From an uncultured Prevotella sp. (lineage in GTDB: Bacteria; Bacteroidota; Bacteroidia; Bacteroidales; Bacteroidaceae): 55,797 nucleotides of DNA. The stretch spans positions 1 to 55,797 of the forward strand of contig CAJODK010000021.1 of assembly GCA_905233245.1 (NCBI GenBank), in the 5' to 3' direction. Positions 16,167-24,815 of this stretch are shown here, piece by piece (within the stretch, counting starts at the first letter, position 1; each line of letters opens with the position of its first letter). The notes beneath the pieces were generated by a model. That model was not told where the DNA came from. It worked only from the letters and a program-made list of their open reading frames with translations, and searched no databases. Both the position numbers and the translations under genes were made by a program.

Positions 16167-16664
16167 CTATTTAAAGGTCTCTTCCAGTAGGAGGTAAAAC
16201 CTCGGGTCCTCTCCCACAAAACTCCTCACTATCCTGCCTTCTGGGTCTATGAGAATCTTGGTGGGATAGCCCTTTATCCTATAATCCCGCTGCACTTCCA
16301 GTTTTCTACCCATTATGACGTGCTTCCATGGCATTTCTTCTTTCAGAGAATCCACCCAATGTCTCCATTTCACCGTCTTATCGCCGCAATCTACACCGAT
16401 AATCTCAAACTTTCCTTTGTACTTCTTTTGGGCTTCCTTTAGTTTCGGCATACCCTTCAGGCATATCTTGCACCATGTGCCCCAGAAGTCCAGCACTACA
16501 TACTTGCCCCTCATGCTGGATAGGGTAAAAGTGTTTCCATCGTAATCAGGCAGAGTAAAGTCGGGTGCTATCGCAGGTGCGTCATCCTGTATCAATGCCC
16601 ACGTCCATGTGGTCATCAGGCAGGTTAGCAATACGGCCACTGATGTAATCACGACTTTTCTCAT
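16167..16664 (-). CDS. TlpA-like periplasmic thioredoxin
   Basis: A 165-residue thiol-disulfide oxidoreductase with an N-terminal signal or anchor segment (about residues 3-24). APDFTLPDYDGNTFTLSSMRG opens the AhpC/TSA-Redoxin type fold. The redox centre is WGTWCKIC (CxxC), and the cis-Pro loop is KGYPTKILID. These proteins reduce disulfides in the periplasm. It is divergent from dsbD, whose product could supply its electrons; this pairing is inference from position. It has its own -7 box at 16687-16694 and a terminator after its stop. Confidence 0.88.
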   Translation of the reverse strand: MRKVVITSVAVLLTCLMTTWTWALIQDDAPAIAPDFTLPDYDGNTFTLSSMRGKYVVLDFWGTWCKICLKGMPKLKEAQKKYKGKFEIIGVDCGDKTVKWRHWVDSLKEEMPWKHVIMGRKLEVQRDYRIKGYPTKILIDPEGRIVRSFVGEDPRFYLLLEETFK

Positions 16665-16686
16665 ACAAAAAGGTTAATTTTCTTTG

Positions 16687-16694
16687 CAAAGTTA
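16687..16694 (-). promoter_or_regulatory. -7 box of the TlpA-like gene
   Basis: The minus strand reads TAACTTTG, 22 bases before the ATG. It is back to back with the dsbD promoter in a 75-base region. Confidence 0.55.
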
Positions 16695-16717
16695 GCATTT
16701 TTTTCGGAATAAATTAT

Positions 16718-16725
16718 TACTTTTG
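16718..16725 (+). promoter_or_regulatory. -7 box of dsbD
   Basis: TACTTTTG matches TAnnTTTG and ends 14 bases before the proposed TTG start of dsbD, leaving a very short leader. Confidence 0.5.
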
Positions 16726-16739
16726 CAAAAAATAACGCC

Positions 16740-18752
16740 TTGAATCGGCAATTTTCCATATTGCTCTTGTTGCTCTTCACCACCCTGATGAAGGGACAAG
16801 TTTCTTTTACCACTGACATCTCTCGTGTCAGTGAACGTGAGTTGTCTCTCGTCTTCAAGGGCAAGATAGAGGAAGGTTATCATCTCACTACAGACTTGGT
16901 TTTTGAGCGTCAGGAGGGTATCAGGCTGAAGGGCTCGCTTAAGGGAATACGACCTGATGTCTATGAGCAGCGCATCATTCTCACTTCTTCCCAATATTCT
17001 TTCTCTGGTTACCTGGAGTATTACGCCTGCAACGATGAGCAGTGTCTGGCACCAGAGTCGGTGGAGTTTGAGTATAAAGCCCCCCACCAGCTCCCCCGAG
17101 TGGGAGAGGCTAGTATTTCTAGTCCTTCTAGTACTTCTAGTCTCTCTAGTCTCTCTAGTCCTCCTGCTACTGCCTTCTCCCTCTTCGAGCGTGCTAACTC
17201 CCCTTTGTGGACACCTATCGTAGAGGAGTTGAAGCAACTTAGTGAGTCTCCGATACCTCTTCAGCGCAGTCTCTTTGAGGTTTTTCTTATTTGTTTCTTA
17301 GGAGGATTGCTTACCATTCTCACCCCTTGTGTATGGCCTATCATCCCGCTCACGGTGTCCTTCTTCATCAAGAGGGCGGAAGCCCCCCACCATCTGAGTT
17401 CCCTCCCTGCGGGGGAGGGATGGGGTGAGGCTTATTCCTCCTTCGCAGAAGAGGAGGATACTGCATCACTGTCCTCTAAGATATGGCATACTCTGAAGAA
17501 GTACTCCCGACTTCCTGGTGTGCGTGATGCAGCCATTTATGGCGCTGCCATCATCGTGCTCTTCATGCTCCTCGGCATTGTGGTGACGCTTCTCTTTGGT
17601 GTCAATGCTATGAATGCTCTCTCCACCAATGCAGTCTTCAATGTGCTGTGCTTCCTTCTCCTTGTTATTTTCGGACTGTCTTTTCTCGGTTTCTTCGAGA
17701 TACAGTTGCCACAGTCATGGGCAGACAAGCTGAATATCAAGACCGATGCCCATAGTGGTTTCATCGGTATGGCATTCATGGCGCTCACCCTCGTGGTGGT
17801 TAGTTTCTCGTGCACCGTACCAGTCTTGGGATACCTCCTGGTAGAGATTGCTGTGCAGGGCAGTATCCTGGCTCCTGCGATAGGTATGTTTGCCTTCTCT
17901 CTTGCCATAGCTCTGCCGTTCACGCTCTTTGCTGCTTTCCCTGCGGTACTGAAACGCCTTCCTCGCTCAGGCTATTGGATGGATAACATAAAGAAAACGC
18001 TCGGTTTCATAGAACTGGCGTTCTCCCTTAAGTTTCTCTCCGTCGCAGATATGGCATATGGTTGGGGTATCCTTCCTCGTTGGCTTTTCCTTCTTCTGTG
18101 GATTATCATCGCCATCATGCTCGCTGCCTACCTTACTGAGTGGTTCCACTTCCGTTGCGTAGCTTGGCAGAGACTGGTTGTTGCTGTTATTTCTCTCGCC
18201 TTTGCTATCTACCTTATTCCAGGTCTTTGGGGTGCGCCGTGCCACCTTGTGTCTGCCTTTGCTCCTCCCGCGGAGGAAGGGCCTCTGACGTCGGAGTTGG
18301 AGGATGACGGAGGGCACAAGCTTCCTCTGCACTACACCAACTATGAAGAAGGCATGGAGGCTGCAGCGATGATGGGCAAGCCAGTCTTGCTCAACTTTAC
18401 TGGTTATGGATGTGTCAACTGTCGTAAGATGGAGTCTGTCGTATGGGGTGCTAACGAGGTGAATATGCTTATCAACGAGGACTATCTCGTCATAATGCTC
18501 CATGTAGATGACCGCACCCCGCTTGATGAGCCACAGCGTGTGATGGTCAATGGCAAGGAACGCATATTGCGCACCCAGGGTGATGTGTGGAGCTATCTGG
18601 AGAGCTACAAGTTTGGTAGCATCTCTCAACCCCTCTATGTGCTCCTTACTCCCGATGGCAAACCCCTTGCCCATACCTGTGGCTACGACGAGGATGTGGA
18701 CAAGTACGTTAGTTTCTTGAAACATGGATTAACTCGATATGAGAAGATGTAG
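16740..18752 (+). CDS. dsbD: Thiol:disulfide interchange protein DsbD
   Basis: This 670-residue membrane protein carries electrons from cytoplasmic thioredoxin to periplasmic thiol proteins. The order is a signal segment (ILLLLLFTTLMKG), an N-terminal DsbD alpha domain with Cys97 and Cys102 in ACNDEQC, eight or so membrane segments with Cys197 (LTPCVWPIIPLT) and Cys358 (SCTVPVLGY), and a C-terminal thioredoxin domain with Cys558-Val-Asn-Cys561 and cis-Pro (SISQPLYVL). No ATG precedes the signal segment; TTG at 16740 is the likely start. Three low-complexity stretches are encoded by GC palindromes: about residues 114-141, 215-241 and 508-516. The first also holds the 31-bp element. The family has no such inserts. 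Confidence 0.92.
   Translation: MNRQFSILLLLLFTTLMKGQVSFTTDISRVSERELSLVFKGKIEEGYHLTTDLVFERQEGIRLKGSLKGIRPDVYEQRIILTSSQYSFSGYLEYYACNDEQCLAPESVEFEYKAPHQLPRVGEASISSPSSTSSLSSLSSPPATAFSLFERANSPLWTPIVEELKQLSESPIPLQRSLFEVFLICFLGGLLTILTPCVWPIIPLTVSFFIKRAEAPHHLSSLPAGEGWGEAYSSFAEEEDTASLSSKIWHTLKKYSRLPGVRDAAIYGAAIIVLFMLLGIVVTLLFGVNAMNALSTNAVFNVLCFLLLVIFGLSFLGFFEIQLPQSWADKLNIKTDAHSGFIGMAFMALTLVVVSFSCTVPVLGYLLVEIAVQGSILAPAIGMFAFSLAIALPFTLFAAFPAVLKRLPRSGYWMDNIKKTLGFIELAFSLKFLSVADMAYGWGILPRWLFLLLWIIIAIMLAAYLTEWFHFRCVAWQRLVVAVISLAFAIYLIPGLWGAPCHLVSAFAPPAEEGPLTSELEDDGGHKLPLHYTNYEEGMEAAAMMGKPVLLNFTGYGCVNCRKMESVVWGANEVNMLINEDYLVIMLHVDDRTPLDEPQRVMVNGKERILRTQGDVWSYLESYKFGSISQPLYVLLTPDGKPLAHTCGYDEDVDKYVSFLKHGLTRYEKM
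17081..17162. repeat. Composite repeat in frame in dsbD: GC palindrome plus 31-bp element
   Basis: CTCCC (17091-17095) and GGGAG (17102-17106) form a small palindrome. The 31-bp element follows at 17110-17140, then further TAGTCTCTC units to 17162. The Ser-rich stretch [17 protein letters not shown] results. The 31-bp part matches 7535-7565 in inverted orientation. Confidence 0.8.
17400..17420. repeat. Second GC-rich palindrome in dsbD
   Basis: TCCCTCC (17400-17406) and GGAGGGA (17414-17420) form a perfect 7-bp inverted repeat, encoding part of SLPAGEGWGEA, within a non-conserved loop between membrane segments. Confidence 0.7.
18263..18277. repeat. Third GC-rich palindrome in dsbD
   Basis: TCCTCC and GGAGGA flank CGC, a perfect 6-bp inverted repeat. 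It encodes part of APPAEEGPL between the last membrane segment and the thioredoxin domain. Confidence 0.55.
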
Positions 18753-21021
18753 TCTGGTCATAGTCCTTCTCCTTACTGTATTGCTTGCACGCGCGGGCGA
18801 TAATTTAACTGTCTCCATAGACAGTATCATCTCCCTGCTTACTCAGAAGGAGGATTCCAGTTATCATCGCTACCCCTTTTATCACTACACTAAGTACGAG
18901 AATCGTAATATCACCATTCATGATGTTGACCCTCTCAATGTCCAACAGCGTTATATAAAAAAACACCGATGGTTCCGAAAGTTTATAGAGAATAACGACC
19001 TGGATAACAAGTTTGATGTGCCCATCATGACTGACGAGCGTGTGGAAGAGCATTACTGGCGTCAAAACCCCAAGCGCGAACTCTCCGTCGTCACTGGTAT
19101 CAAGCGTGATGGCATCAATAATATCTTTGAAACCAGCGACATCCTTCAGGTGCTTATTGGTGAGAAGTATGGCGATATTGACATCTACGACAAACGCTAT
19201 CGTATGGACCGCCAGACTATTTACTCTCCCTTGGGCAGTGAGGCTCACAATCACTATGACTACGAGGTGATTTCGGAGGCGCATACTGACACCACGGATG
19301 TCTATCATATCATCTATCGCGGAAAGAAGGACGATAAGAATACATTTTCTGGCGATTTAATCGTCATATACGACTCCATCCCTCGTGTGAAGTATATTCG
19401 TATGATGCTGCCTCACAAGAGTAATCTGCGCACTCTCGACAATCTCTTCATCACTCAGGAGTTTGCCAATACACAGCAAGGCGACTGGATGATGACTCGC
19501 AATGATGTCATGGCTCAGTTGCGGCCGTGGGGCACATGGGGCAAACTTACCTATATCAAGACACAGCGTTATTCAGGTTTTTCTACCGATTCCATCGATG
19601 CAAGGATACTCAGGGGGCGTAACGCCTTCCGTTATGATCCCAAGGCAGACTATCGTGACGCCTACTTCTGGGAGAGGTACGCTCACAATATCCCTGCTGA
19701 TTCTCTCCGCATAGACAGTATCAACAGAGCTCTGACGCCTGTCAACCCGTATGAGGTTACGGGAACGGTGAAGTTGCGTCTCAATGAACTTCTGGGTTAT
19801 GCAGAGGATGTTCCGGGCCTTCGCATCCCTATGTTTATAGTGAAGGCCTATCTCAACAACTTCATTCCGACGGCGAATCCCTCCAAGTTTATTATAGCAC
19901 CCACTCGTGCCCTAATCTCTTTCAATGATATAGATGGTCTGCGTCTGCGCTTCGGTGGTACTACAACAGCCCGATTAAATCAGCGATTCTTCCTCGATGG
20001 TTATGTGGCATACGGTTTTAGGTCGCAGAAGTTATACTACCGTGCTCGTGCTACCTATTCCTTTGTTGACAAGAAGTATCAGGCAGACGAGTATCCTCAC
20101 CGTAATATATTTATAGAATCACGTTTCGACATCTGTGACGTGGGTGAGCGTAGCAATAAGGGCGACCATGATGACCTTTTCCGTTCTGTTCACTGGCAGC
20201 AGAATCTCAGTCGTATGTGGTTCCGTCAGTATCGCATTGGTTTTCAGAGAGATGAGAAGTGTGGCATATCCTACATGAGTGGCGTCAGTGTGGAGAGAGA
20301 CAAGGCATTTGGTATTCACACCTTCGGTACTTTGCAGACCTCGGAACTGCAGTTTGAGTTGCAGTACAACCGTTCTATGGGGTATTACTATGTAGCAAAC
20401 AGGCAGATACCCGTCAACTCCGAAGCCCCCAATATAGGTCTCTCCCACAAGTGGGGCATCAAGGGACTCTTTGGTGGCGAATACAATTACCACATTACGG
20501 AATTGAAGGTTACAAAACGCTGGTTTCTCGGTAATCTGGGTATCTCCAAGACTATATTCAAGTCGGGAGTAGTATGGAGCAGGGTGCCTTACTGTCTCAT
20601 GCTCTCACCTACCACCAATATGTCTTACGTCATCGATGATGAGTCCTTTGCCCTCGTAAATCCTAACGAATTTATCAATGACCGCTATACCCAACTCTTT
20701 GTCTCTTGGGAGACAAACGGCAATTTCCTCGGTTCCATCCGTCCTATCCGTCGCGCTCGCCTCAAGGAGTATTTCGGCATCCGCATGTTCTGGGGCGCCC
20801 TGTCAGATAAGAATAACCCCGCTCTCAATGACGACTCACGCCCTGACCTGCCTCCTGGGTATAACATCATGGATGAGAAGCGTCCTTACATAGAGGGTGT
20901 CATTGGTCTGCACAATATCTTCAATGTCCTCAAGATAGAGTACGTCCATCGTTTCACATATCGCAACATCCCCAACGCTCGCAAGAGTGGCATACGTTTC
21001 GCCCTCCACTTTATGTTTTAG
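18739..21021 (+). CDS. DUF5686-type outer-membrane protein
   Basis: The 760-residue protein has a signal peptide (VIVLLLTVLLARAGD) and a body rich in beta strands and aromatic residues, ending in RFALHFMF, the terminal Phe typical of outer-membrane barrels. Segments such as YPFYHYTKYENRNITI, RFDICDVGERS, LRLRFGGTTTARLN, YVAYGFRSQKLYYRA and FGIRMFWGAL match my memory of DUF5686 proteins. The CarboxypepD_reg-like N-terminal domain that many of them have appears absent. The start overlaps the dsbD end by 14 bases, so the two are co-translated. A role in envelope assembly is only a guess; no substrate is known to me. Confidence 0.72.
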   Translation: MRRCSLVIVLLLTVLLARAGDNLTVSIDSIISLLTQKEDSSYHRYPFYHYTKYENRNITIHDVDPLNVQQRYIKKHRWFRKFIENNDLDNKFDVPIMTDERVEEHYWRQNPKRELSVVTGIKRDGINNIFETSDILQVLIGEKYGDIDIYDKRYRMDRQTIYSPLGSEAHNHYDYEVISEAHTDTTDVYHIIYRGKKDDKNTFSGDLIVIYDSIPRVKYIRMMLPHKSNLRTLDNLFITQEFANTQQGDWMMTRNDVMAQLRPWGTWGKLTYIKTQRYSGFSTDSIDARILRGRNAFRYDPKADYRDAYFWERYAHNIPADSLRIDSINRALTPVNPYEVTGTVKLRLNELLGYAEDVPGLRIPMFIVKAYLNNFIPTANPSKFIIAPTRALISFNDIDGLRLRFGGTTTARLNQRFFLDGYVAYGFRSQKLYYRARATYSFVDKKYQADEYPHRNIFIESRFDICDVGERSNKGDHDDLFRSVHWQQNLSRMWFRQYRIGFQRDEKCGISYMSGVSVERDKAFGIHTFGTLQTSELQFELQYNRSMGYYYVANRQIPVNSEAPNIGLSHKWGIKGLFGGEYNYHITELKVTKRWFLGNLGISKTIFKSGVVWSRVPYCLMLSPTTNMSYVIDDESFALVNPNEFINDRYTQLFVSWETNGNFLGSIRPIRRARLKEYFGIRMFWGALSDKNNPALNDDSRPDLPPGYNIMDEKRPYIEGVIGLHNIFNVLKIEYVHRFTYRNIPNARKSGIRFALHFMF

Positions 21022-21031
21022 CCTCTTTTTC

Positions 21032-21062
21032 TTTGTATATTCAAAAAAAGTTCTTATCTTTG
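21032..21062 (+). promoter_or_regulatory. Promoter of the GH105 gene
   Basis: TTTG at 21032-21035 and TATCTTTG at 21055-21062 are separated by 19 bases, a textbook Bacteroidetes promoter. The -7 box ends four bases before the ATG, so the message should be leaderless or nearly so. Confidence 0.7.
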
Positions 21063-21066
21063 CATC

Positions 21067-22785
21067 ATGAAAAAGTTTTTTATTCTCATCCTCGCCTCTG
21101 CTCTGTCAGCAGCCAGCGCTCAGGCAGAAGACACTACCGTCATCCCCTCAGACTGGACGGCGGTGCAGTATAATGATGGAGTCAGATACTCTCAGTGGGT
21201 CATCGACTCCCGTATCACCGACTTCCGTGCTAATGCGAAAGATCGCGGTTTCATCGCCTTTGATGCTAAGGGCAACAAGGTGAAGAACAGTCTCGGCGTC
21301 AGCAATTTCGACTATGTACCAGGCCTTGTCGCCAAGGCTATCATCGAGGCTGCTGCTTACTACGACAAACAGTCGTGGGCGCGCCCTTGGTACTATTCAG
21401 TAGAGCAGTATGCCAACAACTGCTACGATTCTGCTCCTTCCATTGGTAAGAGTCAGGACGATATGAATGCTGCCAAGATGTACTTCCCACTTCTCGCCCT
21501 CGCCAATGGTTCCTATAAGAAGTACGCCAACAGCCAGACCGTCTCTAATGCGGAATGGGCTATCGGCAATATCGGTCGTGCCTTCCGTGACCTCAATAAG
21601 AACTACGTCATTCAGGACACCACCCTCGTCGGTGCTGCTGGCGGTTGGTGGCATAAGGGAAGCTATGTTGACCAGATGTGGTGCGACGGGCTCTATATGG
21701 GCGCAGCTCTCCTCTCTCAGATGATTAACTACCAGAAGGCGGGCTATGTCACTGGCTCAGCAGAGAAGGACTGGGATCTGCTGACTCGTCAGTTTGCTGT
21801 CTCCTGGAAATACCTCTGGGATGACAATAAGAAACTCCTTTGGCACGCCTTCACTGCTGACCCTGACAATAAAGCCTCCAAGGACTGGGCTGGGGTAGGA
21901 CAGCAGCGACTCCCTGACGGTAGCCAGACCATCATCTTCCACTCTGCTGCCTACTGGGGCAGAGCCTGCGGTTGGTACTTCCTCGCTCTCGATGACATCC
22001 TCGAACAGATGCAGATAGCAGGTTTGCAGAATACACAGAACTACAGTACATTGAGATTCTATCTCAACGAGCTTGCAGCAGGCCTCGCGGCTCGTCAGGA
22101 CCAGAAGAGCGGATGCTGGTATCAGTTGCTCGATGAAACCGACGATTTCGTGGCTACGAAGTATCGCGGTAAGGACTATCCTGCAACGAAGAACTATCTC
22201 GAATCCTCATGCACCTCTATCTTCACAGCAGCCTATATCAAAGGCATCCGTCTCGGTCTCCTCGATAAAGCAAAGTACGAGTCCGTAGCCAAGAAAGCCT
22301 ACGAAGGTGCTGTCAATGAGTTTATGATGCAAATGCCCGATGGAACTGTACAATTGATACACAATTGCGCCTCCGCAGGTCTTGGTGCCAAGGAGCAGCG
22401 TGACGGTTCGAAGGAGTACTATCTGCTCGGCCCTGATGTACCACAGCGCAACACCTATACCGAGGGTAAGGTGCTGGGCGGTTTCGTCCTCGCAGCTACG
22501 GAGTACGAGCGCATGTATCAGACGGATAAGGAAATCATGCTATCACGTGACTTGCTGCCAGAATACGGAGTAGGTGCAAAACTTTCCATTAACGCTATGG
22601 GCAATGACGGAGTCAAGCCTCATTTCCAGTGGTTCTGGGCGAAGAACAAAAAGGCCGCACAGAAGGGTAAGTACAAGCATGCAGGATATGGAGCGGAGAT
22701 TTCTGCTGACAAGCCAGGCTATTACTATTGTGTAGTGAAGTCAGGTGAGACCGTCCTTCAGACTCGCACTACTCTCGTAAAATAA
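21067..22785 (+). CDS. Glycoside hydrolase family 88/105, unsaturated rhamnogalacturonyl hydrolase type
   Basis: The 572-residue protein has a signal peptide (FFILILASALSAASAQA) and an alpha/alpha-barrel with YteR-like motifs: NFDYVPGLVAKAII, GGWWHKGSYVDQMWCDGLYMGAALL with the acid region around the DQMWCDG Asp, HAFTADPDN, SAAYWGRACGWYFLALDDIL and GTVQLIHNCASAGLG. Enzymes of this group remove unsaturated galacturonyl residues from the ends produced by pectate or rhamnogalacturonan lyases. It is longer than YteR (about 370 residues); the extra part is a C-terminal beta-rich domain with PHFQWFW and GYYYCVVKSGETVLQ, resembling an Ig-like module. The 3' end overlaps the VirE-type gene by 17 bases, tail-to-tail. 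Confidence 0.85.
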   Translation: MKKFFILILASALSAASAQAEDTTVIPSDWTAVQYNDGVRYSQWVIDSRITDFRANAKDRGFIAFDAKGNKVKNSLGVSNFDYVPGLVAKAIIEAAAYYDKQSWARPWYYSVEQYANNCYDSAPSIGKSQDDMNAAKMYFPLLALANGSYKKYANSQTVSNAEWAIGNIGRAFRDLNKNYVIQDTTLVGAAGGWWHKGSYVDQMWCDGLYMGAALLSQMINYQKAGYVTGSAEKDWDLLTRQFAVSWKYLWDDNKKLLWHAFTADPDNKASKDWAGVGQQRLPDGSQTIIFHSAAYWGRACGWYFLALDDILEQMQIAGLQNTQNYSTLRFYLNELAAGLAARQDQKSGCWYQLLDETDDFVATKYRGKDYPATKNYLESSCTSIFTAAYIKGIRLGLLDKAKYESVAKKAYEGAVNEFMMQMPDGTVQLIHNCASAGLGAKEQRDGSKEYYLLGPDVPQRNTYTEGKVLGGFVLAATEYERMYQTDKEIMLSRDLLPEYGVGAKLSINAMGNDGVKPHFQWFWAKNKKAAQKGKYKHAGYGAEISADKPGYYYCVVKSGETVLQTRTTLVK

Positions 22786-24604
22786 TTTTTACGAGGTATA
22801 AAGCGGCCTGATTTGACATTTTTTTCTTTATGCCAGGCATATTGGTGAGTTTACGTCCGAAGCCGTTGACAGATGTGTTCTTGAGCAGGCTGACGCCCAC
22901 CTTCTTCTTTAGATATGCCATGATAGCGGTGGGAGTCATCCACTGTCCCTGTGCCTCGTCATTTGTAGGTTCGAAGAAGTCATAGAAGTACTGCTCTGCT
23001 TCAGACTTGACATCAAATCGTGTATTGTACTCTATAATCTCTTGTGTCCTCTTCTCATCGAAATAGTATGGCTCATGCTGGCGTAGGGCGTGCATTGCCT
23101 GAGCATATAGCTGCTCATAGTTTATCTTCTTGCTGGTATTGATGGGGCCAGTCAGTTCTACACCCAGAAAACGACGGCTGCCAGAGGGGTCGGCGAGTAC
23201 GTCGCTCTGATTGGTGGTGGCGATGAAGGAGGCACGACGTGGGAAGTCCTCGACGTGACGGCCGTACGGTCGTTTGATTTTGAGTGATGACAGGGAGATG
23301 ATATTCTTCAGGAAACCCTGTTGTATCTTTGGCGAGATTTGGTTGAATTCATCGAGATTTATGAGCATCATCTGTGACATTTGCTGTAGCACCTGACGCT
23401 TATCGTTGATTTGTAGGTTCTGGGTATATCCCCAACTGAGTTCGGGTGGCAAGAGCAGTCTGCAGAAGGTACTCTTGTTCCATCCCTGCTTGGAGATGAG
23501 CAGAGGCACGGTCTGATTGCCATACATGGCCAGATTGCTCGTCTGCCACTGGTGCACCATCCCCAGGAACCATGTGTAGAACCAGTCCTGCCAGTACGGA
23601 TTGTCCGTTGGCACCCTCTTTGCCAACTGTCGTATGTGATCCTTTCCGTCCCATTTGTCGCTGACGTTCATCAGATAATCACCGATAGGGTCGTAGTTTT
23701 TTATCAGGTCCGACTGTACATAGTTTCTGACATCATGACTGCTGGCATTGATGCCCGCCGTCTTGACTTTCACCGCCATACCATTGAGCACTCTGGTATC
23801 TACGGGCGTCCAGTCGGGATACTTCTTGTCGTTATTCCAGCACTCTGTGTAGCCCATGATGCTGTTATATCGGAGCCTGTAGTGCGTCTTGAGATAGTTC
23901 ACCAATTTCTGTTCCCTTTTCGTTACCTCTACAGCCTCGTTGTCATCGATGGAATCGTCATTTTTCGCTTCCACCTCCTTTTCGGGCAGATTCAGCGGCT
24001 TTTCCTCTATGGGTAGCGCTATGGCTTTCGTGTTGTAGTACGGACAGGGGTCGAGAGGCATGCAGAAATTACTATGCACAGAGAACTTCTCGCCCCGGAT
24101 GGTGCGAGGTATGATAGACTGATAGAGCCTCATGACCACTTCGCCACCCTGCTGGCATAGTTTGTTGGCCTCTTCCTCAGTCATCTGCGACATATTTTCG
24201 TCATCAGCCCTCGATATCCTGACCATGGTTATCACCTCATGGCCTGTTGCTCCGCAGAATGCTGCCAGCGTAGATGGTAGCATCCTGGCAGCCCTCTTCA
24301 CCTCATCGATATCCGCTTGTGACTCCAGGCCGTCTATCGTCAGTGTCACGATTCCGTTGAACGACTTCATCGTGAGGTTGTCGCTCTCGTCCTTGTCAAA
24401 CTCTGCGTGAGGATATACCATCCTTGGAGGATAGATGCGGTCGTACGACTCGAGGTCGCCACCCAATTCCAGACTTCTTCTCCTACGCGTTACTGCTCCG
24501 CCCTTCGTATCGGTCTTGATACGTTCGACGAATCTCTCCAATGCCAATGTTGACACCTTGGTCACATTGTCCTTTTGTCTTTTTGTTAATGTAATTTTCA
24601 TCAT
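22769..24604 (-). CDS. BT4734/VirE-type protein (primase-helicase-like)
   Basis: The 611-residue protein has the layout of the orphan VirE-type proteins frequent in Bacteroidales: an N-terminal BT4734-like domain (about 20-190, with FNGIVTLTIDGL and FCGATGHEVITMVR), a linker, and a VapE/VirE ATPase-like domain. Its loop is LLISKQGWNKSTFCR, a nucleotide-binding P-loop in which the usual Gly before Lys is Asn. LINLDEFNQISPKIQQGFLK is the Walker B-like region, and RRASFIATTNQSDVLADPSGSRRF is sensor-like. A DUF3874-like C-terminus ends it. VapE proteins occur in phage-satellite and virulence islands. A Shine-Dalgarno-like AGGAG precedes the ATG, rare in this phylum. A 145-base leader carries repeats. 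Confidence 0.8.
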   Translation of the reverse strand: MMKITLTKRQKDNVTKVSTLALERFVERIKTDTKGGAVTRRRRSLELGGDLESYDRIYPPRMVYPHAEFDKDESDNLTMKSFNGIVTLTIDGLESQADIDEVKRAARMLPSTLAAFCGATGHEVITMVRISRADDENMSQMTEEEANKLCQQGGEVVMRLYQSIIPRTIRGEKFSVHSNFCMPLDPCPYYNTKAIALPIEEKPLNLPEKEVEAKNDDSIDDNEAVEVTKREQKLVNYLKTHYRLRYNSIMGYTECWNNDKKYPDWTPVDTRVLNGMAVKVKTAGINASSHDVRNYVQSDLIKNYDPIGDYLMNVSDKWDGKDHIRQLAKRVPTDNPYWQDWFYTWFLGMVHQWQTSNLAMYGNQTVPLLISKQGWNKSTFCRLLLPPELSWGYTQNLQINDKRQVLQQMSQMMLINLDEFNQISPKIQQGFLKNIISLSSLKIKRPYGRHVEDFPRRASFIATTNQSDVLADPSGSRRFLGVELTGPINTSKKINYEQLYAQAMHALRQHEPYYFDEKRTQEIIEYNTRFDVKSEAEQYFYDFFEPTNDEAQGQWMTPTAIMAYLKKKVGVSLLKNTSVNGFGRKLTNMPGIKKKMSNQAALYLVKIILRE

Positions 24605-24636
24605 AATTTATCTCCTTTCTGTGGTTGCTTTGCTTC

Positions 24637-24723
24637 CAGATGCGGGTGCTTAGCTTCTACGTGCCCTTGCTATGCTAGGGCATGCTGTAGCTATGCTTCT
24701 ACAACCTTCTAGCTATGCTTCTA
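24637..24723 (-). repeat. Degenerate 21-22-bp repeats in the leader of the VirE-type gene
   Basis: TAGCTATGCTTCTA occurs at 24688-24701 and 24710-24723, spaced 22 bases, with related units such as TTAGCTTCTAC and GCTTCCAGATGCGGGTGCTT further towards the gene. They are the reverse complement of the GAAGCATAGC units at 2620-2700. An internal hairpin TGCCCT/AGGGCA (24662-24682) interrupts them. Confidence 0.65.
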
Positions 24724-24754
24724 TGGTAACAGTTTATTGTCCCCATTTCATATG

Positions 24755-24762
24755 CAAAATTA
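24755..24762 (-). promoter_or_regulatory. -7 box of the VirE-type gene
   Basis: The minus strand reads TAATTTTG, a TAnnTTTG match, about 150 bases before the ATG, which puts the repeat units into the transcript leader. Confidence 0.45.
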
Positions 24763-24815
24763 CAAAAAAATATTCAATTTCGCAAGTTTTCCCCCAACTT
24801 TTTTTCGCGATTTTA

